A stretch of DNA of 64,000 nucleotides from Stieleria mannarensis (GTDB taxonomy: Bacteria > Planctomycetota > Planctomycetia > Pirellulales > Pirellulaceae). The translations under genes were made by a program, and so were the position numbers. The notes beneath the pieces were generated by a model. That model was not told the DNA's origin. It saw only the letters and a program-made list of their open reading frames with translations, and did not search any database. The stretch is taken from the NCBI RefSeq assembly GCF_014154935.1, contig NZ_JACEHH010000017.1, positions 62,001 to 126,000 of the forward strand. The letters run 5' to 3'. Shown piece after piece: positions 53,411 to 61,306 of this stretch (the first letter of the stretch is position 1; each line of letters begins with the position of its first letter).

Positions 53411-54169
53411 TCACCAGCGGCGAAAGTTCTTCCACGGTCTCGGGATGTTTTGAAAGGGACCCGAGGGCGCGTTGAACTGGGGCCGCTTGATCGATCCCTC
53501 TTCGCCCCAGGCGCGTGTGCTGGGTTTGGGAGTTCCGCCGGATTCTTCGCCGACTGCAAAGGTTGTCATCTTGGACTCTTCGCCGCTGCGGCTGGTCGTG
53601 GTCGGTTTTGGCGTCGGCCGCGGCGCCGGTTTGCCTTCTTCGCCCACGGCCAACGTCGTCGCACGTGGACTCTCTTCGCCCAGACCATAGGACAACGTCG
53701 TCGGCGGCTTGCTCGATTCTTCCCCGACCGCGTAGGTGGTGATCTGGCGGTTGGGCGGTCGCGTCGTTTCCTCGCCGACCGCATGCGTCGTGATCTGCTG
53801 CGAAGGCGGTTTGGTGGATTCCTCGCCGATGGCACCGGTCGTGATTTGCTTGGTCGGCGGACGCTGCGATTCTTCGCCGACGGCCTTCGTCGTCATCGGA
53901 GGGTTCGGCGACGGCTTTTCGCTGGGCGGGTGGGGCGCGGTGCCTTCTTCGCCGATGGCAAAGGTGGTGATCCGCCCCGAGCCGCCGGATTGTGCCGAGG
54001 CCGTGGTTTCATCGAGCACTTGGTAGGCTGCCGCCGATGACAGGCCGGCCACGACCAGCCGACGCAGGAAATCACGACGAGGGACGTCGTCTTGGAGGGC
54101 TTGCCGGACGACTTCGTCCACGGCCGGATCGGTGTTGGGATTGGGGGCAGACGGATTACGGTCAGACAT
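53411..54169 (-). CDS. Multi-core graspetide-like precursor with twin-arginine signal
   Basis: 252 residues. Residues 1-60 are a leader with a Tat-type signal, RRDFLRR at 31-37, then LVVAGLSSAAAYQVL and a cleavage-like TASAQ. The rest carries ten GEE motifs. Eight fit TTxxxxEE exactly: TTFAIGEE 68-75, TTKAVGEE 93-100, TTGAIGEE 110-117, TTHAVGEE 127-134, TTYAVGEE 144-151, TTLAVGEE 171-178, TTSRSGEE 191-198 and TTFAVGEE 202-209. Two are degenerate: LSYGLGEE 159-166 and STRAWGEE 217-224. Pro-rich spacers separate them, with a 17-residue period in the middle. TTxxxxEE is the core of plesiocin-class graspetides, in which Thr and Glu side chains are esterified. An ATP-grasp gene follows directly. 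The tail ends FRRW. No catalytic domain is present. Confidence 0.85.
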   Translation of the reverse strand: MSDRNPSAPNPNTDPAVDEVVRQALQDDVPRRDFLRRLVVAGLSSAAAYQVLDETTASAQSGGSGRITTFAIGEEGTAPHPPSEKPSPNPPMTTKAVGEESQRPPTKQITTGAIGEESTKPPSQQITTHAVGEETTRPPNRQITTYAVGEESSKPPTTLSYGLGEESPRATTLAVGEEGKPAPRPTPKPTTTSRSGEESKMTTFAVGEESGGTPKPSTRAWGEEGSIKRPQFNAPSGPFQNIPRPWKNFRRW

Positions 54170-54229
54170 GACGAAGCCGGGGATAAAGGGGGTGTCGGAG
54201 TTTTCTAACAGGACGGCATCACTCTTGCC

Positions 54230-54290
54230 TAGCTACGCTCGCCAGAGCGTGGAAAGCGTCTGCGATCCACCTTCTGGCGAAGGTAGCTAC
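54230..54290. repeat. Intergenic inverted repeat upstream of the precursor gene
   Basis: Arms TAGCTACGCTCGCCAGAG (from 54230) and a partner ending CTTCTGGCGAAGGTAGCTA (to 54289) can pair over most of their length around a 20-base loop. It lies 60 bp upstream of the precursor start on the minus strand and may be a terminator for the preceding gene, a promoter-associated site or simply a multicopy REP-like element. Confidence 0.55.
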
Positions 54291-54431
54291 GATTGAACGA
54301 AGATTCACGACGTTTTCCTACGAAGTGGCGACGTCCAACTAGTTTAGGTTCGTATCGGAAAAGTGTCAGATCAAAGAAACCTCGCACCGAAAACGATGCG
54401 AGGGGACAAGGATTGGGCTCCGATCCGCCGT

Positions 54432-55043
54432 TCACCAGCCGCGTCGCACGCTGCGGCTGCGGAAGATCGTTTGTCGTGGCGTCGAGGACTGGTAGACCGT
54501 TGCCGAGGTTCCGCCGCCATAGTTGCCGCTGGTGTAATTGGGCGTGTTGGTCGGATAAACGGGATAACCGGTTTGGCGGTTGTCGATCGCCTCGGACGAA
54601 GAGCTTCCGTAGGTGCCCCAGGTTCGGGTGACGGCGTTGGAGCGGGCGTCGGCCCAGTTGCCGTTGGCCACCGCGTTGCTATTGCTGCGGGCGAATCCGC
54701 CGACGGTGCGGGCGTAGCTGTTGGAGTGCGATCGGGCGCCCCAGCCGTTGGCCGAGGAGTTTCCGTTGCTGATTGCCACGCCGCCGTGGGAGACCGCGCG
54801 GCTGTTGCCGCTGGCGAAACCGCCATTGACTCCGCGGCCGGTCATCGTCGATCGGGCGTAACCGCCGCCGCTGGCGTAGGCGGACGAGTTCAATCGCGTG
54901 TTGCCGCGGCCGTAGGCACTCGAAATGGCGGTGCCGCCGGTCGAATAGCTGGACGCGGACACTTGGGCGTGGGCGTCGCTGCCGGTCAGTGCGGCGAGGG
55001 TGGTCAAAGCGACGATGGCGAAGGTGGTTGCGAAGCGTTTCAT
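54432..55043 (-). CDS. Secreted Ser/Gly/Asn-rich low-complexity protein
   Basis: 203 residues. Signal peptide MKRFATTFAIVALTTLAALTGSDAHAQ. The mature protein is built of short quasi-repeats rich in Ser, Gly, Asn, Ala and Tyr, such as SSAYASGGGYARS, AVSHGGVAISNGNSSANGWGARSHSNSYART and FARSNSNAVANGNW, and contains no cysteine. The end is FRSRSVRRGW. No known domain. It shares style (SHGGV, NG-rich repeats, basic aromatic tail) with the protein at 56278-56892, so the two are probably distant paralogues. It is the gene directly upstream of the graspetide-like precursor, in the same direction. Confidence 0.75.
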   Translation of the reverse strand: MKRFATTFAIVALTTLAALTGSDAHAQVSASSYSTGGTAISSAYGRGNTRLNSSAYASGGGYARSTMTGRGVNGGFASGNSRAVSHGGVAISNGNSSANGWGARSHSNSYARTVGGFARSNSNAVANGNWADARSNAVTRTWGTYGSSSSEAIDNRQTGYPVYPTNTPNYTSGNYGGGTSATVYQSSTPRQTIFRSRSVRRGW

Positions 55044-55463
55044 GGGTCGGTTCCTGGCGAAAGAAGTTCAACGAGCGTGATGGGTGTCGGTGGCCGGTGT
55101 TGTCGGCCTTCACCAGACACCTGCGTCGCGTCCCGCCAAACCCCTGAACGATTTTCGAAAAGTTTTCTTAGGACGGTGCTTCAAGGTGTGCGCGACGGGG
55201 GGTGATCACGCAGTGTCTGACGACAGACACACCCAGCTCGTGCTTGCCGGCCCGTTTCCCCATCGATGTCTCGCACCAACCGACCCGTTGGGCGATTGAG
55301 AGCTGCAATGGGAGCAAACCACGGATGGCAAGGCGTACCCACGGATGGCAATCAGCCTGGAATCCGTGGGGACGCTCTGCCATCCGTGGGGTTTAATCGC
55401 CGCAGCATTTCTACATGCGTCGGTCGGATCGAATGAATTAATGCTGAGCCCTCGCGGGCTTGA
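55044..55463. other. Intergenic region with inverted CCACGGATGGCA repeats
   Basis: A 420-bp gap in the leftward cluster. CCACGGATGGCA occurs at 55319-55330 and 55339-55350, its complement TGCCATCCGTGG at 55378-55389 and a partial AATCCGTGG at 55361-55369. These can form alternative hairpins, as in a REP-like element. I recognise no gene here. A promoter for the 54432-55043 gene may lie in the part nearest to it. Confidence 0.5.
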
Positions 55464-56174
55464 TCACCGTGTCTGTTGCAGGGCCTTTCGGACCTCGCAT
55501 TTGGCCGCTTCGCCGAGCGTGCTTTGTTGCAGTTGTTGCTCGATCTCCGCCGCGGTGCCTCGCAATCGGATTGGAGTGTCGGCCAACTCCGGTAGCGACA
55601 TTTCGATCGCGATTTGATTGCCCGCACGACTGATCGAAACGGCGCGACTGCCTGAACCGGAACTGATCGCCGACGCGCTGGCACTGGTTCCGGCCGGTGG
55701 GTTGCCCGGCATTGGGGGGCCGAACATTCGGTCAAAGAACCTGTGTTCCATCGCGGCGGCGGGATGCAGCACGCGAGTCCGACCACGACGCAACACGACG
55801 ATCGGGAATGAGGGGTCGGGAGTGTCCAGTGAATCGCCGGCCAAGACGGTTCGTCCGCCGGCTTCCAGCAGGATGTCGCCGCCGCGGAGTCCGGCTTTGG
55901 CGGCAGCCGACTCCGCTGCGACGGATTCGATCAACACGCCGCGTTGCCGGCCGAGGATCGGCAGATGCAAACGTAGCAGGGGCGGGACGGGTTTGAGCGT
56001 CAACTCGCCTGGGGGCTCGGTGGCCGACGCCGGCACATCGGCCGTCGGAGGCACATCGGCCGTCGGAGGCACATCGGCCCTTGGCGGCACATTGGCCCTT
56101 GGTGGCACTTGGGCGAAGACGGCGAGCGAAAGGAGGAGCGTTGCGGCGGTGCCGGTGATGAATCGAACGGGCAT
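55464..56174 (-). CDS. Secreted PDZ-domain protein with Pro-rich repeats
   Basis: 236 residues from the ATG at 56174, chosen because MPVRFITGTAATLLLSLAVFAQ is a signal peptide; the frame is open to 56231. After the signal comes a short repeat of (N/D)VPP(R/T)A units, then a PDZ domain (about 75-145: RGVLIESVAAESAAAKAGLRGGDILLEAGGRTV), then a Ser-rich stretch and a C-terminal helix. No protease triad is present. PDZ domains bind C termini or exposed strands, so it could handle the neighbouring secreted proteins, whose C-terminal tails are alike (inference). Confidence 0.8.
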   Translation of the reverse strand: MPVRFITGTAATLLLSLAVFAQVPPRANVPPRADVPPTADVPPTADVPASATEPPGELTLKPVPPLLRLHLPILGRQRGVLIESVAAESAAAKAGLRGGDILLEAGGRTVLAGDSLDTPDPSFPIVVLRRGRTRVLHPAAAMEHRFFDRMFGPPMPGNPPAGTSASASAISSGSGSRAVSISRAGNQIAIEMSLPELADTPIRLRGTAAEIEQQLQQSTLGEAAKCEVRKALQQTR

Positions 56175-56277
56175 GGGATTGATCCTAAAGCTGGAGAGGC
56201 GGATTGGAAACGATCGGAATGGCAAACGCAAAAAGCCCCCGACGGTGGTCAGGGGCTTGGTCGCGGGTGAACTTGGC

Positions 56278-56892
56278 TTAGCGGCCGAACATTCGGATCC
56301 CGCCGCTGCGGATGACGCGATTGGTCATCGTGCGTCCTCGCGAGGAGGCGGGTTGTGAGTAGGCCGGTTGGCTGTAAGTCGGTTGCGGCTGATAGACCTG
56401 CCCGCCCCACTGCCGGGTATGGCTTTTGGAGTAGGCTTTGGTGTGTTGTCCGTATCCGGTCGAGTGGCTGCCGCCGTAGACTTTTCCGCCCGAGGTGGTG
56501 CCGGTGTGTCCGCCGCTGATCACGCGTCGGTTGCCGCCCTGGGAGACGACTCCACCGTGGCTGACGTGGGCTCCGCCGCGTCCGATGTTCAATTGCACGT
56601 TATGGGCCGCCCCACCTTGGCCGGCACCGACACCGATCGAGTTGCTCAGGGCGATGCCGTTGGGGCCGGCACCGAGGGCGAATCCGTGGCCGAAATCGAC
56701 GCCGTTTTTCGAACTGCTACGGGTTTTCGCGATTTGGATCATTCCCGATGCGTTGGCTCCCGCTCCGGCTTTGCCGCGGGCGATGTCGACCCAGGATCCG
56801 GCCGATTGGGCGGAGACGGTGGCGGGCGAGCAAGCCAGAGCGGCGGTCAGCAGGGCGGCGGCAGCGACGGTCAGCAGGGTGGAGCGTTTCAT
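56278..56892 (-). CDS. Secreted Gly-rich low-complexity protein
   Basis: 204 residues. Signal peptide MKRSTLLTVAAAALLTAALACSPATVSAQ. The mature part is rich in Gly, Ser, His and Asn, with runs such as GHGFALGAGPNGIALSNSIG and NIGRGGAHVSHGGVVSQGGN, a Tyr/Gln/Pro stretch (YQPQPTYSQPAYSQPA) and the basic end VIRSGGIRMFGR. No catalytic motif. Alternating small residues could support a beta-solenoid or amyloid-like fold. Second gene of the leftward cluster after the large kinase. Confidence 0.75.
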   Translation of the reverse strand: MKRSTLLTVAAAALLTAALACSPATVSAQSAGSWVDIARGKAGAGANASGMIQIAKTRSSSKNGVDFGHGFALGAGPNGIALSNSIGVGAGQGGAAHNVQLNIGRGGAHVSHGGVVSQGGNRRVISGGHTGTTSGGKVYGGSHSTGYGQHTKAYSKSHTRQWGGQVYQPQPTYSQPAYSQPASSRGRTMTNRVIRSGGIRMFGR

Positions 56893-56997
56893 GGTTCTTT
56901 GGGGGCGTTTGGGGGTGTTTTAAAGCGAATGAGTTGCCTTTCACACGACCCTGCGAGAGCCCCCGAGAAACCCCTGAAACAAAAACGAGAAAAATGG

Positions 56998-57055
56998 GTG
57001 GGATCGGTTTCCAGCCGGTCACTGGCTGGACTGACAGGCTGGAAGCCTATCCCAC
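56998..57055. repeat. Intergenic inverted repeat (TGGGAT...CCAGCC type)
   Basis: Arms GTGGGATCGGTTTCCAGCC (56998-57017) and GGCTGGAAGCCTATCCCAC (57037-57055) pair almost fully. It begins 6 bp after the stop of the large kinase gene and lies 106 bp before the Gly-rich gene, so it may reduce read-through between the first two genes of the cluster. Confidence 0.6.
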
Positions 57056-57060
57056 TGGGG

Positions 57061-60000
57061 TCAGTTTTCCGGGCTGCTTTGGCACGCCAAGTCATCGATC
57101 CACAGTGTGCCGGGGCCGCCGGCGACGATTTCGATCCGGACCGGGGCGATCGTGCCGGGGGCGATGGGTTGCCCGTCGGCGGTTTGCGTCACCCGCAGCG
57201 ATCCGGCGACCCTGCGCCACGGATACGTCCCGGCATCGAATTCCATCAACGTCTCGCCGCCGGGACCCAGGATTCGCATCGCACCGGTGGCGACCTGTTC
57301 GGCTTTGACCCAGCATGACAGCGAGTACTGCCGGCCGGCGACGACGGAAAACTCCTGCCCGGTTCTTCCCGAGGCAGCGGCGTCTGACGAGGGCTGATCA
57401 ACAGCGGAGCCTTCGATTCGCAGCGAGTGGTTTCCCGTCTGGGCTTGGCCGGAGATCTGCGCGGAGCAATGGAAGCCGGGAGTGGTTTCCCACGGTGCCC
57501 CGGAATCGGAACTCCAGTAACGCATCGAATCGAGTTCGAAGCCGCCGTTCAAGATCGACGCGGCGGTCACGCGATCGGGTTGGGCTGCCGGCATCACTTC
57601 GATCTTGGTTGCCCGCGGCAGCTTGGCCAGCGACGAGATGAACCCTTTCAACGCATCGACTCGGATCTGGTCGACCGGTTCGGCACGCGTCAATCGATTC
57701 AGTTCGGCTGCGATGGTTCGCACGGTGGATAGCAGATCGCAGGCCGGTTCCACGTCGAGCGCGCGTCGAACGGCGGTTTCCGCAGTGACCAGGTCGTCGG
57801 CCAGAGCAGCGGTTCGGCAGCGTCCCAGTGCGGCGGTGGCTTGGTTTTCTCCCGTCAGCGCCGCGTTCTCGGCGGTTAAGAACATTGCCGCCGCTTCGGC
57901 GAACCGGTTTTGCTGTTCCAGAGACCGCGCCAAACCGAACGAACCGAGCGGATGATCGGGATCGGCGTCGACCACCGCTCGAAAATCCACGCGGGCGGTT
58001 TCCGCGGCGCGCTCTCGCAACAAGATCGTGCCGCGAATGGCCCGCGCGTCGATGTTGTCGCTGTCGGCCGCCAGTGCGGACTCGATCGCCGCCAACGCCT
58101 CTTCGGCACGGGCTTGGTTAAGCCGGACGCCGGCCAAGGCGGTGAAACCGGCGACGCGATCCAAACGCGCGTCCGATTTTGATTTTGCCAATTGTTGCTG
58201 CAACCAGTCACCGATTTCAGCCCGTCCCCGCAAGTCGTCCACGGCGACGAATCGCATGTCAGCGATGTCCCCTAAGGGATAGGTGTCGATGGCGGTTTTG
58301 ATCCACAGCTGCAGCGCCCGGTCGACCTGATGGACCTCGGCGTACGCTTGGCCGGCTTGCCATCCGACCCAGGGGGGGTCGTCGTAGGATCGCATCGCGC
58401 GCTGTGCGTCCTCCAAACTCCACTGCAATCGTTCGGTGACCCGCCGGCGACGTTCGGCGGGGCTGTAACGCTGGTCTCGGGCGATCAAGTCGGCCTGCCA
58501 ACGATAAATGCTGGATCGATCGGCAAAGGCAAAGCATCGCTGCGGCAGTAATGTGATGCATTGGCCGAAGGCGTGCAGCGCCGGTGCGAGGTCTTCCCAT
58601 TGCAGCTCCTCGCGACGCTCGGCGATCAAGTAATGGACTTGCCCGAGCCCCAAGTGGGTGCCGTAGTACTTGGGCCGCAGCGCCGCCGAGCGTGCGAACA
58701 GATCACGGGCGGTCAGCAGCGAATCGTCGCCCTGATAACCACGGAAGACCAATTCGAAACTGGGGTCGATCGCTGCGATCATGCTCAGCACGGCCAGCGA
58801 GTGCGCGTCGGCGCCGTTACGGGTCTGGCCCAAGTCCCGGCCCTGCAAACGCGTTCCCCGGCCCAGTCGCATCATTGCGATCGATCGGTACAGTCGTGTC
58901 GACTCCGAGATGCGAAACCGATCGATGCGATCGCTGACCACCAATGCGGCCTGGGCTTCGGTCATCCCGGCGTTGGTGGTCAGCAGTCGCCCGGCCGCTC
59001 GCAGCATCGCACCCGCACCGCCGACGCGCCCTTGGCCGGACAAGCGGACGCCGATCGATTTGACCAACATGGCATCCATCAGCATCAATTGCTGGTAGAC
59101 GTCCCACTGGAGCCGATCGAGTTGTTCGGCCGACAGATCTTCGTCGGGCAGCCCCGTCCACCAATCGGCGCGGTCCCAGATTCCCAATCGTTTCAGTGCG
59201 GTCGTGCAAGCCAACAAGGCCTTGGTGTCGCGGCTGAGCACATTCTGTTGCTCGACGGTTTCGGCGAGTGCATAGAAATCGACGAGGGCATTAAGACGGT
59301 CGGCCTTGTGCCCGATCCGATCGGCTTGTGCGGACAATCGGGGATCGGATCGCAGACCGGGCAGGGCGTTGCGCAGGACGTCCAGGGCGGAGGAGAATCG
59401 GTCACGGGAGACTTCGATCTGCGCCAAAGTTTCCGCGGCGTCGGCGGCACTGTTTAGCTCGGCAAGTCGCTGGCGATCCCTGGCTTCCAATTCCAAGCGT
59501 TTGGAACGGCGTTCCTGTTCGGCTTGCAATTTGCGGACGTTGGCCACGTTCCAGAGGATGGACCCCAACACGCCGCCGATGGCCAACAGCACGACGGCCA
59601 CGGCGAGGGTGCTGGTGACCGTTCGATGGCGTCGCATCCATCGATTCATCCGCACCGAGATCGAGTCCTTGTGGGCGGAGACGGCTTGATCGGCCATCCA
59701 GCGATTGACGTCTTCGGCGATTTGAACCGGGTCCGCGTATCGGTCCGACGGTTCGGTTGCCATCGCTTTCAAGCAGATCGATTCCAGCGGCGGCGGAATG
59801 TCGGGGGCGATCTCGCGGGGCCGAATCAGGGTTCCGGCGGCGATGCGTTTGAGCAAGCGGGTGATGGAATCATCATGGTGTGGCGGACGACCGGTCAGGA
59901 TTTGGTAGAGCGTAGCGCCGAGCAAATAGACGTCGGTCCGCGTGCCGATCGATTCCAGCTTTCCCCGCGCCTGTTCGGGGCTCATGTATTGCGGCGTGCC

Positions 60001-60828
60001 GACCGTGCCGCCGACGCGTGTCGGCGTCGAACCGTCGCCCTTGGCAAGCTCCCGTGCCAGATCGGCCGTCATCGATTCTTCGACCGGTTCGTCCAACAAT
60101 TTCGCCAGCCCCCAGTCGACGACCAACGTTTCGCCATACGGACCGACCATGATGTTGGACGGTTTGATGTCTCGGTGCAGGACACGTCGGCTGTGCGCGT
60201 ATTGGATGGTGTTGCAAACGTCGACGAACCGCGAAAGCAGATCACGCAACTGCATTCGTTTGACATCGTCGGAATCGGAGTGATTCAGCGGCCGGTGATA
60301 ACGTTCGATGGTGTCCTTCATCGTGTCGCCTTCGATGAACCGCATCGCATAATAGGGCTGCCCGTCCGGCAAAGTCCCCATTGCATAGACCGGGACGATC
60401 CCCGGGTGTTCCAATCGACCGGTGACCTTGGCTTCTTGGATGAATCGTTGTTGAGCTTCGTCGCTTTCGGCCCAGCGCGGTTTGATTCGCTTGACCGCCA
60501 CGTCGCGATCGAGTTGTCGGTCGTGGGCCAGCAGGACTTCGCCGAGCCCGCCTTGGCGATAGGCGCTCATGATGCGAAACCGATCGGTGTCATCGCCGCT
60601 CAATTCAGCGGGCGGATCGGTTGCCGGGGCGGGGGTGTCGTTTGCAAACAGATGCGAGCGCAGAAACGCATCGTCTCCGGCTTGCCGATCGGCTTGAATC
60701 AACTCCATCACCGCGGCGCGCAGCGTGGTGTCGTTAGCGCAGCGTTGATCGAGAAAAGATGAAAGTTGCTCCGCAGGCAACTCGACCGCTTCCAGAAAGA
60801 TGGCTTCGATGGTTTGGCGGTTGGGCAT
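57061..60828 (-). CDS. Large Ser/Thr protein kinase with TPR region and carbohydrate-binding-like C terminus
   Basis: 1,255 residues. The N terminus (RQTIEAIFLEAVELPAEQLSSFLDQRC...LRAAVMELIQAD) is the helical block found in kinases that accompany TIGR02999 sigma factors. Kinase domain about 84-375: RQGGLGEV loop, Lys113, HRDIKPSN (218-225), DWG instead of DFG (238-240), GTPQYMSPEQ. One membrane segment lies at about 408-430. A long TPR-like helical region follows to about 1060. The last 170 residues (NGGFELDSMRYW, WVKAEQV, LWIDDLAC) resemble a beta-sandwich carbohydrate-binding module. It could sense an extracellular glycan and signal inward. First gene of the leftward cluster that ends with the sigma factor. 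Confidence 0.9.
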   Translation of the reverse strand: MPNRQTIEAIFLEAVELPAEQLSSFLDQRCANDTTLRAAVMELIQADRQAGDDAFLRSHLFANDTPAPATDPPAELSGDDTDRFRIMSAYRQGGLGEVLLAHDRQLDRDVAVKRIKPRWAESDEAQQRFIQEAKVTGRLEHPGIVPVYAMGTLPDGQPYYAMRFIEGDTMKDTIERYHRPLNHSDSDDVKRMQLRDLLSRFVDVCNTIQYAHSRRVLHRDIKPSNIMVGPYGETLVVDWGLAKLLDEPVEESMTADLARELAKGDGSTPTRVGGTVGTPQYMSPEQARGKLESIGTRTDVYLLGATLYQILTGRPPHHDDSITRLLKRIAAGTLIRPREIAPDIPPPLESICLKAMATEPSDRYADPVQIAEDVNRWMADQAVSAHKDSISVRMNRWMRRHRTVTSTLAVAVVLLAIGGVLGSILWNVANVRKLQAEQERRSKRLELEARDRQRLAELNSAADAAETLAQIEVSRDRFSSALDVLRNALPGLRSDPRLSAQADRIGHKADRLNALVDFYALAETVEQQNVLSRDTKALLACTTALKRLGIWDRADWWTGLPDEDLSAEQLDRLQWDVYQQLMLMDAMLVKSIGVRLSGQGRVGGAGAMLRAAGRLLTTNAGMTEAQAALVVSDRIDRFRISESTRLYRSIAMMRLGRGTRLQGRDLGQTRNGADAHSLAVLSMIAAIDPSFELVFRGYQGDDSLLTARDLFARSAALRPKYYGTHLGLGQVHYLIAERREELQWEDLAPALHAFGQCITLLPQRCFAFADRSSIYRWQADLIARDQRYSPAERRRRVTERLQWSLEDAQRAMRSYDDPPWVGWQAGQAYAEVHQVDRALQLWIKTAIDTYPLGDIADMRFVAVDDLRGRAEIGDWLQQQLAKSKSDARLDRVAGFTALAGVRLNQARAEEALAAIESALAADSDNIDARAIRGTILLRERAAETARVDFRAVVDADPDHPLGSFGLARSLEQQNRFAEAAAMFLTAENAALTGENQATAALGRCRTAALADDLVTAETAVRRALDVEPACDLLSTVRTIAAELNRLTRAEPVDQIRVDALKGFISSLAKLPRATKIEVMPAAQPDRVTAASILNGGFELDSMRYWSSDSGAPWETTPGFHCSAQISGQAQTGNHSLRIEGSAVDQPSSDAAASGRTGQEFSVVAGRQYSLSCWVKAEQVATGAMRILGPGGETLMEFDAGTYPWRRVAGSLRVTQTADGQPIAPGTIAPVRIEIVAGGPGTLWIDDLACQSSPEN

Positions 60829-60865
60829 GGAATTGGTCGTGTCAGGTCACATTGCGGGAACGGCC

Positions 60866-61306
60866 GAAACTCTTGGCGAGTTCCGCTACGGGTGGACGGT
60901 CAATCAGCGGATCGGTAGCGGAAGCCGCGGAGGCTTTCGGCAGCCTGCGGCTTTACCGCTTGAGGGGTGCGAAACTCTTGGCGAGTTCCGCTACGGGTGG
61001 ATGGTCAATCAGCAGATCGGTAGCGGAAGCCGCGGAGGCTTTCGCCAGCCTGCGGCTTTACCGCTTGAGGGGTGCGAAACTCTTGGCGAGTTCCGCTACG
61101 GGTGGACGGTCAATCAGCGGATCGGTAGCGGAAGCCGCGGAGGCTTTCGGCAGCCTGCGGCTTTACCGCTAGGGGTGCGAAACTCTTGGCGAGTTCCGCT
61201 ACCGGTGGATGGTCAATCAGCGGATCGGTAGCGGAAGCCGCGGAGGCTTTCGGCAGCCTGCGGCTTTACCGCTAGGGGTGCGAAACTCTTGGCGAGTTCC
61301 GCTACG
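60866..61306. repeat. Tandem 103-105-bp hairpin repeats (four full units plus a partial)
   Basis: Units start with GAAACTCTTGGCGAGTTCCG at 60866, 60971, 61076, 61179 and 61282, so the periods are 105, 105, 103 and 103 bp. The two-base loss is in CCGCTTGAGGGG against CCGCTAGGGG. Each unit contains the palindromic core AGCGGAAGCCGC...GCGGCTTTACCGCT around GGAGGCT-TTCGGC-AGCCT. They fill the whole 473-bp gap between the large kinase and the next gene and overlap the last bases and TAG stop of that gene (61302-61304). The period and continuous homology exclude a CRISPR array. Confidence 0.9.

Noticed and set aside
60866-61306. CRISPR array
   Set aside because: Units of 103-105 bp are homologous throughout with no unique spacers, and no cas gene is near.
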